This document shows positions 11,027 through 22,200 of a stretch of 64,000 bases of DNA, piece after piece. The DNA is from Uranotaenia lowii (Eukaryota; Arthropoda; Insecta; Diptera; Culicidae). The notes beneath the pieces are model-generated. The model made no database searches and was not told where the DNA came from. It saw only the letters and a list, made by a program, of their open reading frames with translations. The stretch spans positions 66,156,888-66,220,887 of the forward strand of contig NC_073692.1 of NCBI RefSeq assembly GCF_029784155.1, in the 5' to 3' direction. Within the stretch, counting starts at the first letter, position 1; every line of letters begins with the position of its first letter. Made by a program: the position numbers and the translations under genes.

Positions 11027-14000
11027 CCCCTACCTAACCTACCTAAGGGTCCAGCGCCGATTGACCGGCGCATAGGGCTGAGATAAAAGATCTCCACTAC
11101 TGGCGATCCGGAGCCAGCGTCTTCACTTGCTGCCAGCCAAGGTTCTCGTCAACTGTGCGGATTTCAGCGGCTAGACTTCGCCGCCACGAGCTTTTGGGCC
11201 TGCCTCTTCTTCGATGCCCATCTGGATTCCAGTCAAGCGCCTCTCTGCAAATCTCGTTTTCATCTCTTCGCAGCGTGTGCCCAATCCATCTCCACTTACG
11301 TTCCCGAATCTCGATTTCTAGCGCCTTTTGATGACACCGGCGATGAAGTTCAACGTTTGAGATCCAGTTGCCAGGCCACCAAGCGCGGATGATGTTCCGC
11401 AGGCAGCGATTCACAAAAACTTGCAGTTTTCGCGTCGTTACCGCATATGTGCACCAAGTTTCACACCCGTACAGCAATACGGATTTGACGTTTGAGTTGA
11501 AGATTCGGATCTTAGTTCGTAGAGAGATCTGGCGTGACCGCCAGATGTTTCGGAGACTCGCAAACGCAAATCGGGCTTTTCTGATCCGGGTTTCGATGTC
11601 CTTCTTGGTACCACCATCAGGCGTAATCTGACTACCAAGATACTGGAAGCACTCCACTGTCTCAACCTGTTGTCCAGCTACCACGAAATTGGAACGATTT
11701 CCTGTATTGATTTCCATCGACTTGGTCTTTCCGACATTGATTTTGAGACCTGCTGCCTTGGAGCTTTCGGTAAGGTCGTCGAGTTTGCTTTGCATGTCTT
11801 GTTGTGTTTGGGCGAGCAAAACAATATCGTCTGCCAGGTCAAGGTCGTTCAGTTGCTCCATGGTTGAAGGATTCCACGGCAATCCTCGGTTTGGTCTACA
11901 GTCAATCAATCCAGTCAAGATCTCATCCATTACGATGAGAAAAAGCAGCGGTGACAAAATACATCCTTGTCTCACTCCAGCAGTTACCGGGATTGGTTCG
12001 GACAAGACACCGTCGTGCAAGACCTTGCACGAAAAAGCCTCGTACTGTGCTTCGATGAGATGGACTAGTTTCTCTGGGACCCCTCGTCGTCTAAGAGTAG
12101 CCCAGATGTTTTCGTGGTTCAGTCGGTCAAATGCTTTTTCGAAATCAACGAACACCAGCAGAAGAGAGTCCTGGAATTCGTTGATTTGTTCCAGTATGAT
12201 TCGTAGCGTTGTGATGTGGTCCACACATGATCGTCCGGATCGGAATCCAGCTTGTTGCCGTCGGAGTGTAGCGTCGATTTTCTCCTGGATCCTGTTCAGG
12301 ATCACTTTGCAGAGTACTTTGAGGGTTGTACAGATCAAAGTTATGCCACGCCAGTTACCGCACTCTGTTAGGTCTCCTTTCTTTGGGACTTTTACGAGGA
12401 TACCCTGCATCCAGTCGGCCGGGAATGTTGCAGTATCCCAAATGTCAGCGAAAAGACGGTGCAACATTTGTGCTGACAAGGCAGGGTCGGCTTTGAGCAT
12501 TTCAGCAGGAATGCAATCGATTCCAGGCGCTTTGTTGAATTTCATGTCCTTGATTGCCGCTCTATTTCAGCCAGCGAGGGCGCTTCCGAGTTGACGCCAT
12601 TAATGCGACTGACTGTGGGCGCCTCGAGCTGCGGGTTCTGTTGGCCATTGCTATTTGTAACTCGGAAAAGTTGATCAAAATGCTCAGTCCAACGCTTGAG
12701 CTGATCTGTTCGATCTGTCAACAGCGGACCTGCTCGGTTTTTCAGCGGCATTCTTGCATTAGTCCTTGCACAACTAAGGCGGCGAGAAATATCATATAAT
12801 AATCGGATATCTCCAATGGCGGCGGCTCTTTCTCCCTCTTCGGCTAGGGAGTTTGTCCAGGCTCTCTTGTCTCGTCTACAAGCTCGTTTAACTGCCTTTT
12901 CCAGCTCCGCATATCGTAAGCGGGCGGCTGCTTTGGCTGACCCGGTACATGTCTGCTCAATTCCGACTTTCGCCTTTCTCCGATCATCGATCATCCTCCA
13001 GGTTTCATCCGACATCCATTCACTTCGTCTTCCACAAACTTTACCGAGAGTACCATGGCTCGTCGTGATAAAGGCATTCTTGATTCCACACCACTGTTCT
13101 TCGACTGTTCCGTCTGTCGGCAGCTCCGAGGCTCGGGATTCTAGCTGTTCAACGTATGCCCTTTTCACCTCTGGATTCTCCAACCGGCGGACGTCGTATC
13201 AACACCCGACTTTCTCCTCGTGCCGTTGGACACGCGCAACTCTCAGTCGTATCTCGCCAAGGACGAGGTGATGGTCAGATGCAATGTCTGCGCTTCGTTT
13301 GTTGCGGACATCAAGAAGGCTCCTTTTCCATTTTCGACTGATGCAGATGTGGTCAATTTGATTTTCTGTTCGGCCATCTCGGGATACCCAAGTGACCTTA
13401 TGTGCTGGTCGATGGGGGAAGAGCGATCCACCGATCACCATGTTGTTGTTGCCACAAAATTCTACAAACAGCTCTCCGTTTTCGCTCATCTGTCCTAGGC
13501 CATGGCGCCCCATGATGCGCTCAAAGTCCTGATTATCGGAGCCAATCTTTGCGTTGAAGTCGCCTAAGTGGATTTGAATGTCACCCTTCGGAATTCTCTC
13601 AACCACGCTGTTCAATTGACTGTAAAACTGCTCTTTCTCCTGCAAATCGGCAACGTCAGTTGGCGCATAACACTGGACCATTGTAAGGTTTCTAACCCGT
13701 GTTCTGAATCTGGCTACGATTATTCTTTCGTTTATCGGTTCCCATCTTATGAGGGCCGCACGGGCCTGCGGGCTTAACAGGAAACCAACTTCTCGTTCCC
13801 GAGTAGCATGTTCTCCTCGTATGCCAGAGTAAAGCAGTACTTGCCCGGACTGTGTCTTGTGTTCTCCAGTGTTAGGTCAACGGACTTCGCTCAGTCCCAA
13901 TATCTCTAGCTTGAAGCGGCTAGCTTCTCTAGCCAGTTGAGCCAGCTTTCCTGGCTGGGCAAGGGTCAAAACATTCCAAGTTCCAATTCTAGTCCGTGTT

Positions 14001-14438
14001 TTCATGCTAAAAGTCGTTGCCAAAGTTCCAATTCGGTTATTTCTTCTCTCAGTTTCTGTAACAATACAAGATATCAGGAGCAGTAGGTTGTTAGCCTAAA
14101 GTCCCTATCCCGCGATGGGGCTGCCATCTTGGACTTAGCTGGCGGGAACCGCATTTCATAAGTTCAGCCGCTCGCTGCGAGACAGACGCTGTTTGAGCCG
14201 CCCCTGACCTGGAGAACAGACGCTCGGTTGTTGTTGCACGCCGCCCCTGACCTGGGGAACAGACGCATGCGGCCACCTTCTCAGTCTGCATGCGACCAAA
14301 GCATCCACCGGGGTTGGGTACCCGATCTCCGCTTAGGTTACTCGCATCCCAGCCGGCACGGCGGATAGGAGTTGTGAATAAGAGGTGATATGACCGCTAT
14401 AGGGTCTCGTGTTGCACATTATCCACCGTTTACCAGCC
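11027..14438 (-). mobile_element. Full-length RTE-like LINE (family B), 3.4 kb, with TSD
   Basis: An 11-bp direct repeat AGAAAACTAGA flanks the element at 11016-11026 and 14439-14449. On the minus strand the 5' leader (14438-14006) contains two copies of a CAGGTCAGGGGCGGC motif. It is followed by one long ORF and a short 3' UTR ending in TAGGT-type short tandem repeats, as in RTE elements. TSD, leader and tail together indicate an insertion that was complete when it occurred. Confidence 0.8.
11097..14005 (-). pseudogene. RTE endonuclease/reverse transcriptase ORF, recently broken
   Basis: From ATG at 14005 the frame reads an apurinic endonuclease (RIGTWNVLTLAQPGKLAQL; LGDFNAKIGSDN; IDHICISRKW; SDHHLVLGE), then an RT (APGIDCIPAE, NWRGITLICT, VDFEKAFDRL, TAGVRQGCILSP, LADDIVLL), and a C-terminal region with RWIGHTLRR. 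The total is about 970 codons. Defects are few: in-frame TGA at 13879-13877, in-frame TGA at 13201-13199, and a one-base deletion near 12560. The RT box is LADD rather than the usual YADD/FADD. The low damage suggests a fairly recent loss of function. Confidence 0.8.
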
Positions 14439-14449
14439 AGAAAACTAGA

Positions 14450-15575
14450 AGCTTCAGCTATATATAATGTTCTAAACATATTTTACTGACATTACAAGGT
14501 TTCTATTGATATAAGTTTTGTTCAGATCGGTTGAACACGCCAAAAGTTATTACGATTTTAGTTTGTTGTGTCAAATTGACACTCCTAGTGCTGATTAGGG
14601 TAATATTTTCATATTTTTAAAACCAGTACTGGACTCCTATGAACGTAAAACATGGCTGCAGAAATTTATAAGACAATTTTAGATTTGATTAAAAAATCGA
14701 TACCGTCTCTGTTCAAAATTGGATGCTTTGGGGTAACATTGATTAGTCTCTATTTGACGGTTTTAACGAGTATTCTTGATCATAAACGATACAAAACACC
14801 TTCGTAATTTTCTACAAATGCTAGTTTATCAATTTTACCTTGCTCTTTGACGTTTTCTCTTAAAAACATTCATAATCGAAATAAGGACAATGATGCTGCA
14901 TACACTTAGGGGCAAAAATTATAACAATTGCTAAATAGTTTTAGCTTCAAAATACAAATTAAATTTAACCTTCACACATTCTCCTAGGGCCTCTTATTAT
15001 TGCCATTTTCATTTTTTCTTCAAAGCTAACCATTTGATACGGTTCCAATGCATTTGTCCAATACGGGCTTACTCTTGGAAAATGTCCTTATTTTTTTAAA
15101 TATTAAAAACTGATCATTAAATGACTATGAAGATAGCACTCTAACTATACATATAGGTACAAAGAAAAAAAGTTGTCCTTTCACATTCAACAACCCGTTT
15201 GAATCTAATTGCTTTTTGGTATCATCAGGAGAGTTTTTTGTTTGCGAGCCTTGGAATAGATAGATATTTAACGATTTTGAAATTACATTTTTACTCACAG
15301 AAAAAAAAAATCAAATACAAACCAAATTTCTCCTATTCGATACTTAATTAATAGTCTTTAAACGTTGAAAACAGATTTAAAAAATTCAAACTATAGACTG
15401 TGTTATTTATGCTAATGTGGAACATTTTATTGTTTTTGAAAGTTACCCCGGTAATCAATGTTACCCCGTAAAGTCAATATTCGTAAAACTATTACGAATA
15501 TTGACTTAAGACACTCACTATATATTTTCGCTTTGATTAATACACTTTTTGTCAGCTGTTTACTTTTAAAAGTGT
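14450..15575. other. AT-rich intergenic stretch
   Basis: About 1.1 kb with no gene recognised. It contains an inverted motif GGGGTAACATTGATTA (14732) / TAATCAATGTTACCCC (15451), which may be the ends or subterminal parts of a small element. Nothing else supported. Confidence 0.4.
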
Positions 15576-15856
15576 TTTATATTATTCATACAGAAAATTT
15601 GAATCAATTTAAAAATATACATATTTAATGATACAAAATAAGCTGTTTTTATGCTACGTTAACTTCATAGCCGTGTTTTAATAACAATTTGTTCAGATTT
15701 TGGATGAATATAAGATGCGTAAATATTGAGCTTCCTTTTTATATCTCAAAGGTGTATAGATAGAATAGATGCAAAATATCAGCTGACTTATATCCGTAAA
15801 TATTATGCTACAGGTGCGGGTATGGATCCACCAAGTAATGCCGATGATTCTGGCCA

Positions 15857-17155
15857 TTATCCAGCAACTCCACCCACTACCGGCAATCCTCCAACAGTTC
15901 CAACCACACCTGTGCCTCCTCCAACAGCTCCACCCCCACCTGTGCTTCCTCCAACAACTCCACCCACGACAGGCAATCCTCCGATAGGCAATCCTCCGAC
16001 AGGCAATCCTCCGACAGGCAATCCTCCGACAGGCAATCCTCCGACAGGCAATCCTCCGACAGGCAATCCTCCGACAGGCAATCCTCCGACAGGCAATCCT
16101 CCGACAGGCAATCCTTCGACAGTTCCTCCAACAACTCCACCCACGCCTGAGCCTCCTCCCACAACTCCACCCACGACTGGCAATTCTCCGACCAACTCTG
16201 GTAATCCTCCAACCACCCCACCCACAACTGGCATTTCTCCTACGAATCCTAATGGAGTGTTAATAAGAAAATCAACGTTTGAATCACCTCCGTGACAGCT
16301 GCTATCCGGAATTATAGGATCAATAGGTTCATTAACACAATCAGCACTTGCTTCCGGCAGAAGCTCTCTGGCGACGATTGAAACTATTTTCAGTGTCGTT
16401 ACGTAGGGTCTGACACACTGTCCGAATGTTTGAATCAATCGTTGGGGCTCCTCGCAATACTGGGCTCGTACTCTATCCTGACACAATCTCACTTCGTTAC
16501 CGAGCAACTCCGGTGCTCCGAATTGAGTGTAGAGATGTTCGAAGTCGTAACCCTGCTCACGGCTATAGAATCCTACTCTGAGAACGTACGTTAGAGAAAC
16601 GCTCGGCCATTCCGGTTGAGTCACAACATTATCCTTGCTGAATTCCAACAACGTGCGATATGGTACATTTTGGATTAGGATGGCTTCACGCATGAACTTT
16701 TTCCGGATGTCGTCGGTATAGCGAAGATACTGCTGGCTGCTGCTTCCAGAATGCCCGTAAACATTGTGGTAACACACAAATGAACGATACGCTCGTTCGA
16801 GAACTTGATCTTTCAGCTCATCGACCCGAGAATTTTGTAGACAGCACTGGATGTGGCGTTCACTTTCTTCGTCGAACTGAATACCACTTAAAGCGGCAAT
16901 GAGCTGGCGGCCAATGACCCCTTGTTCCGTATCCCAAGCTTGCAAATCGAGCAAGACGCAGTGAATTAGCTGTTTAACGCTTTGCTCGTTCGAAAACCCA
17001 TTTTGAATGTATCGATTTGCGGTACTATTCGATATTTTGAAATAGTTCGCACATTCCGAGAGGGATTCCTCGAACGACCGATAGAATGGTGATCTCCAAA
17101 ACTGCGCACCGGCTACGGCGTGCAATACACCTAGCAAAACTATCGACAGCTGCAT
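15857..17155 (-). CDS. Secreted OBP-like protein with GGLPV repeat tail (gene 2)
   Basis: 432 residues, intronless. Signal peptide 1-16 (MQLSIVLLGVLHAVAG). The two-domain OBP-like core (to about residue 275) is strongly similar to gene 1 throughout, with shared blocks VDELKDQVLERAYRSF and REQGYDFE. Cys173 of gene 1 is Ser here, and the extra Cys239 is absent. After about residue 300 the protein becomes a Gly/Val/Pro repeat. It contains about ten GGLPV pentapeptides encoded by a 15-bp tandem repeat (about 15975-16115), flanked by PVVGGVVGG units. Such tails resemble elastic or structural secreted proteins. The start is supported by the TATA box at 17211-17220. Role is inferred only. Confidence 0.75.
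   Translation of the reverse strand: MQLSIVLLGVLHAVAGAQFWRSPFYRSFEESLSECANYFKISNSTANRYIQNGFSNEQSVKQLIHCVLLDLQAWDTEQGVIGRQLIAALSGIQFDEESERHIQCCLQNSRVDELKDQVLERAYRSFVCYHNVYGHSGSSSQQYLRYTDDIRKKFMREAILIQNVPYRTLLEFSKDNVVTQPEWPSVSLTYVLRVGFYSREQGYDFEHLYTQFGAPELLGNEVRLCQDRVRAQYCEEPQRLIQTFGQCVRPYVTTLKIVSIVARELLPEASADCVNEPIDPIIPDSSCHGGDSNVDFLINTPLGFVGEMPVVGGVVGGLPELVGELPVVGGVVGGGSGVGGVVGGTVEGLPVGGLPVGGLPVGGLPVGGLPVGGLPVGGLPVGGLPVGGLPIGGLPVVGGVVGGSTGGGGAVGGGTGVVGTVGGLPVVGGVAG
15970..16116 (-). repeat. 15-bp tandem repeat coding GGLPV
   Basis: About ten head-to-tail 15-bp units (plus strand GGCAATCCTCCGACA), almost identical. The paralogous copy at 31.5 kb lacks this run, so the expansion (or its loss) happened after the gene duplication. 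The repeat length is a multiple of three and keeps the frame. Confidence 0.9.
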
Positions 17156-17210
17156 GATTACTCCGAACGATTAATCCGTTGTGGATGTTAATGTCCTCCA
17201 TTACTGAGTC

Positions 17211-17220
17211 TTTTATACCC
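17211..17220 (-). promoter_or_regulatory. TATA box of OBP-like gene 2
   Basis: Minus strand GGGTATAAAA, 56 bp upstream of the ATG at 17155, the same spacing as in genes 1 and 3. Confidence 0.7.
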
Positions 17221-18475
17221 AGTCAACAGCTAACATCATGAATGAAACTGGTAAAATCCTTCTTGAGTTGGGGTAAAATGTCATAAAAAGCTCACTCTGC
17301 AAATATTTACGTTATTAAAAAAAAAAAAAAAATTATATTTCAAATTGATTTTTACATATTTGAATTCCTGGAGGTCAATTATTATTGTAATACTATTTAA
17401 TTAGTGCTTCTTCATGCTTATTAAATTTAATTTTTTGTTGTTTTTATTTTACAATAGGGGAGAGTGGGGATACTTGATCCCCTTTTCTTATTTACACCAT
17501 ATCATTTTGGAAAAATTTAGCAACTCGCCGTCTTTGACGTTTTCTGACAGCTTGTAACTTCAAGTTTCTATGCTCCAAAAATTAGAACGATACTTGAACC
17601 CGTTGATGAACTCGAAGCATTTTCGTGGGAGTAAAAAAAATGCAATTTTTCTGAAGTTAGGGGAGACTTGATCCCAGTGATTGAATTTTGCTGAGCATGA
17701 ATTGATCAACCTTCTCTCGCTCACTGCTTTACTCGGAAGCAAAGGTTGCTTTGAGGCAGCGAAAACGACAAAACCGATGATACATACGCTCTCGACATTG
17801 CCCGCCTTCAAGAAGCAATATACATTCGAGGCAGCGAATCCAAAAAATCAAACGAATGGCTCTCACTTATCTCCTGTTACAAGCTTGAGGGAAGCGAATT
17901 CAAAAGGCAGAGCGAACCCGAGTCTCCTCGTTTGTTCCTGGATCGAATGCCCGAGGTTTTTCTGCTATTGCTACTATTGCACAGCAACCGCACGCAGGCA
18001 GCTAGTTTTTCCGTTTCTTTTTCCTCTCCCCTCTTTGCACTATACGTTGCGGGCCTGTGCAATGCAATAAGTTCGGTTGTGTTGTTGCCTCAACCTTTGC
18101 GGCGGGGTTGAAGATGTTCTCCTCAACGACAGCTATCGGCTGGAGCTATTCAAATTCAAGAACGTAAATGAGTATGTGTGCCTCGTCTTTTCATGCATCA
18201 TGTAGCAACCGAACGTTGAGAGAGTTCGTTCGGGGCAGCAAACGAATAGTGTCTCTCAGAGCAGATCCTCCTCATGGGGGGAGGTTTGAATGAATGTATA
18301 TGTATCGTCTCCTGTATAGCTATGCGAGGCCTCAAAGTGTGTATTTTGAATGCCTCTGATGAGAAAATTGGTGAGGATTTCAATCACCGCTTGATCCCCT
18401 ATTGAAGGAGACTTGGTCTTTTATTCAGGAAGCCCTAAACCTTGTATCAAAATCAAACAAAACCCCAAGATAGAA

Positions 18476-19171
18476 TGTTGGGGCCGTACCTTTCCTTCGA
18501 AGTGGTTCTATTTATCCTGAAATTCCCGTCGGCTTGCCAACATCGAACCAACAAAAACAAAACTGCAACGGTCCGTGGTTCAACGAAAACTTTCCGCATA
18601 CATATTTCTCGGACCGATTAGTTAAAACACACGCACGATTTCCATATAACTATACGCACAGTTTATTTATAAACACATAATTTATTTTTTACTTAAAATT
18701 TAATAAGACTGAGTTGAACTTAAATTATATGTATTTTTGCTTATTCTAACACGCGACAAATTTAAACGATCAAATATCCGGAGTGGTTGGCAGGCTCAAC
18801 TCGACTGGTGCGAGTTTCGAGTTTTGCCTTCTACCTCCGAAACCAACAGGCTGCGATGTTTTTTGGCTCCAATACTCTCGCTCTTCAAACTTCGCTGTAG
18901 TAGCAGAAACAATACCGGACGGTGATGATCATCTCCAGCTTCACTGTCTGATGATTGCCGGCCGGTGTCATCGATCAGTGACTCGGGTACCAATCCTGGG
19001 ATAAAAAAACGGTCTGTTGTCGTCTTTTGTCTGGTCGATTGTAGGTCGTTGCTCGCTTGGTCTGGTCCATGTAGAAACACCGGCTCGCTCGAGATCAGCT
19101 GGTTTGGATTTTGGGTTTGGTTGGTTGCCGGCTATCAGTGGTGTCGCTAGGGGCCATTTCACTCGTAGACA
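18476..19171 (-). repeat. BEL 3' LTR
   Basis: 696 bp, with TG...CA termini on the plus strand (TGTTGGGGCC...GTAGACA). It is the downstream LTR because the element reads on the minus strand. Immediately inside it, minus strand GGGTGGGTGAGGA (about 19172-19184) is the probable polypurine tract. Confidence 0.9.
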
Positions 19172-19284
19172 TCCTCACCCACCCAGAAATTGCTAGGATT
19201 TCTGAAATTATAAAAAAAACTCCTCTTCGACGAACGTGGGAAATTGGCAATGGGAAGGATTCAGAGCTCAACTGTAGGTGGGTT

Positions 19285-22200
19285 TTATGATTCGATTGGT
19301 TTGATGGGAAGAATGCAAAGTTTTTCTACTGGGCGATCGATGCATCCTTGCGCAGTTTTTAATTTGACGACTCGTACAACTCCATCGCTGCCAGGGTAAG
19401 TCTTTTGTACACGAGCCATTTTCCAACGTAGGGGTGGGAGGTTCTCGTCCTTCAGAACAACAAGCATGCCTTCGTTGATGTCAACTGGAGATTTCCACCG
19501 CTTGGTCCTTGCTTGTAGCTGGCACAAATACTCCCGCCGCCATCGCTTCCAAAATTGTTGAAATCGCTTTTGAACCTGCTGACATTTACTCAGTCGATTA
19601 AAGGGTACATCTAGGACATTTTCATCTGGCACTTCTTGCAAGGAGCTACCGATGAGAAAATGAGCAGGTGTTAGGGGCTCCAAGTCATTAGGGTCGTCTG
19701 AACAGGGTGTCAACGGTCGGGAGTTTAGACACGCTTCTACCTGGACTAATAGCGTGTTGAAATCCTCTGGCGAAACCGGTTCTTCTCCCAGCACTCTAAG
19801 CAGATGATTCTTGGCTGAACGCACCACCGCTTCCCAGAGACCACCGAAATGCGGGGCGCTTGGCGGACTGAAGCTCCACTGTATTCCGGAATTAACGCAC
19901 TCCTTTGCTACTTGGTCACGATGAGAACGATCCCTTAGAAGCTGTAAAAGTTCTCTCATTTTGTTACGGGCACCAACGAAATTCGTACCGTTATCAGATA
20001 GGATTTCCGCACATTTTCCTCTGCGAGCTACGAACCTACGCAACGCTTGGATGAAGCGGTCAGTGGTCAAATCTGAAACCAGTTCCAGATGAACAGCCTT
20101 TGTGCACAGACAGACAAAAATACAAACGTAGGCCTTGACTGCCGGGCGACGGGGAACGGGTCTGACATAAACGGGGCCGAAATAATCCACACCGCTTCGT
20201 CGTAAGGCTGGGGCGATGGTCACCCTGGAAGCAGGTAAATCGCCCATGAACTGCTGGACTGGAGATGGCTTGGCTCTATAACATCTCAAACAACGATGAA
20301 CTACATTCCTTACGGTTTCTCTTCCTCCAAAAATCCAGTAACGCTGTCTCAAGACACTTAACAAAAGCTGTGGGCCTGCGTGTAGCAGCTTCTCGTGGTG
20401 ATACCTAATGAGCAACGTCGAAAAAGGGTTCCTAGCGGGCAGGGCAACAGGATACTTTGCATCATGGGGCTCATCAGAATTCCTCAGTCTACCACCAAGT
20501 CGAATTACTCCTTCAGAGGACAAGAAAGGGTTATACCAACGCATCGGCGAACTCCTAGACACCGATTTTCCTTCTGCCAATACCTTCCATTCACCCGCAA
20601 ACACTACCTTCTGAATCTGAGAAATTAGATCGAGCTCAGCATGCTTCAATTCCGACACAGAGAGAAAACCTTTATTTGGTTCTGCTGCTGGGTTTCTCAA
20701 TCTGCACCAAAGAAAAGTTTTCAGGCGTCGCCAGTAAGCAGTTTTTCGAATAAGGTCAATATAAGACGAAAATTTAGAAATGTAAGTATTAACGAACTCC
20801 TCCGTTTCAGAGGCAACAGCAACCACAGTAGTACGACGCAGTTCCTCATCTCCTTCATTTTGAATACAAAACGCTGGCGCTTGAGGCCAACTTTCCGGTG
20901 ATTCTTGCAACCAGGCTGGCCCTCTCCACCAAAACTGGTTCTCCACGATGTTTGCTGGCGAAACTCCTCTCGATATCAAGTCCGCCGGGTTCTCAATGCC
21001 TGGTACATGGCTCCACTTGCAACCCTGAGTGATGGTTTGAATCTTCGACACCCTATTTGCCACATATGTCGTCCACACAGTCGGAATCGCTTGCAACCAA
21101 CGCAAAACGCACGTCGAATCGGTCCAGAAGAACGCCTTAGCCGAAATTTTCAAGGAATCCTTCACTTTTTCGTATTGTTCTGCAATCAATAATGCTCCAG
21201 AGAGTTCGAGACGTGCTATCGATTGACATTTTAATGGGGCAACCTTAGATTTCGACGAAACTAGTCTAGTCCAAACTAAACCATGCAAATCTCTTCTGCG
21301 AAGATAGATGCAACCGCCAAACGCCTTCTCAGAAGCATCCGAGAAACAATGAAGTTCCAGCTCTATCGGGTTGGGGAGAATAACACAGCGATCGATTCTA
21401 ATGGTGTTCAGCCAGGACAACTCCTCGTGAAATTTTCGCCAACGCACACCCACCGTGGAAGGTAGTTGCTCGTCCCAATCAAGCCTATTGCCGTCAAAAT
21501 TTTGAAGAGTCCACAACTGCTGCATGTAGATTTTCGCCATTGTAATAGTGGCCCCAATCAGCCCTAGGGGATCGAATAACATGGCAATAACAGAGAGAAC
21601 GTTGCGTTTTGTAAAGTTAAAATCTTCGATTTGAGGCAAATTGAACTGGAACATGAATGTATCCGAACCAGGCATCCAAGTCAGTCCTAATGTTTTGACA
21701 GAAGGATCTGGATCCAAATCCACGAATCCAGGAATCGCTAAATTGTCTTCCGGTATACCCTGTAGAACCTCCGACCGATTACAAGCAAACTTGCGTAGTC
21801 GAAAACCTCCGCTTTCCGTTATCTGCTCCAACTGCTTCCTAAGCTCAATTGCTTCTTCGAGGTTGCTCACTCCGGTAATGACGTCGTCCATGTAGGTGTC
21901 ATCCGCCATCGCTTGCGCTGCCAAGGGAAAACGAGCTGCCTCATCTGATGTGAGCTGTTGCAGAGTACGGGTAGCCAAAAACGGTGCTGGCTTCGTGCCG
22001 TAGGTCACCGTGTTCAGCTCGTAAACACCTACTTCTTCGTTCGGATTGTTGCGCCATAACACACACTGGAGAGGTCTGTCTTCGGGTTGAATCTCAATTT
22101 GGCGAAACATCTTCTCCACGTCTGCCACCAGCATAATCGCCTTCGTCCGACACCGCATAATGATGGACCTGAGGTCATCCTGTACAACCGGCCCGGTCAT

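Larger units (their letters stand above)
15575..17450. repeat. Segmental duplication, copy 1 (with OBP-like gene 2)
   Basis: Matches 31086-33118 in the same orientation, including 3' flank, coding region, promoter and about 230 bp upstream. Homology ends at the upstream side precisely where a TIR element is inserted (17456). Size differences come almost wholly from the repeat region encoding the protein tail. Confidence 0.9.

Noticed and set aside
15877..16227. Frame of SEDCL repeats on the minus strand
   Set aside because: Shifted reading of the 15-bp repeat that codes the GGLPV tail of gene 2; the signal peptide and core lie in the other frame.
18608..18640. Similarity between the BEL LTR and 42178-42210 (GGACCGATTAGTTAA)
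   Set aside because: Only 15 bp identical with weak flanking similarity; too short to claim relationship.
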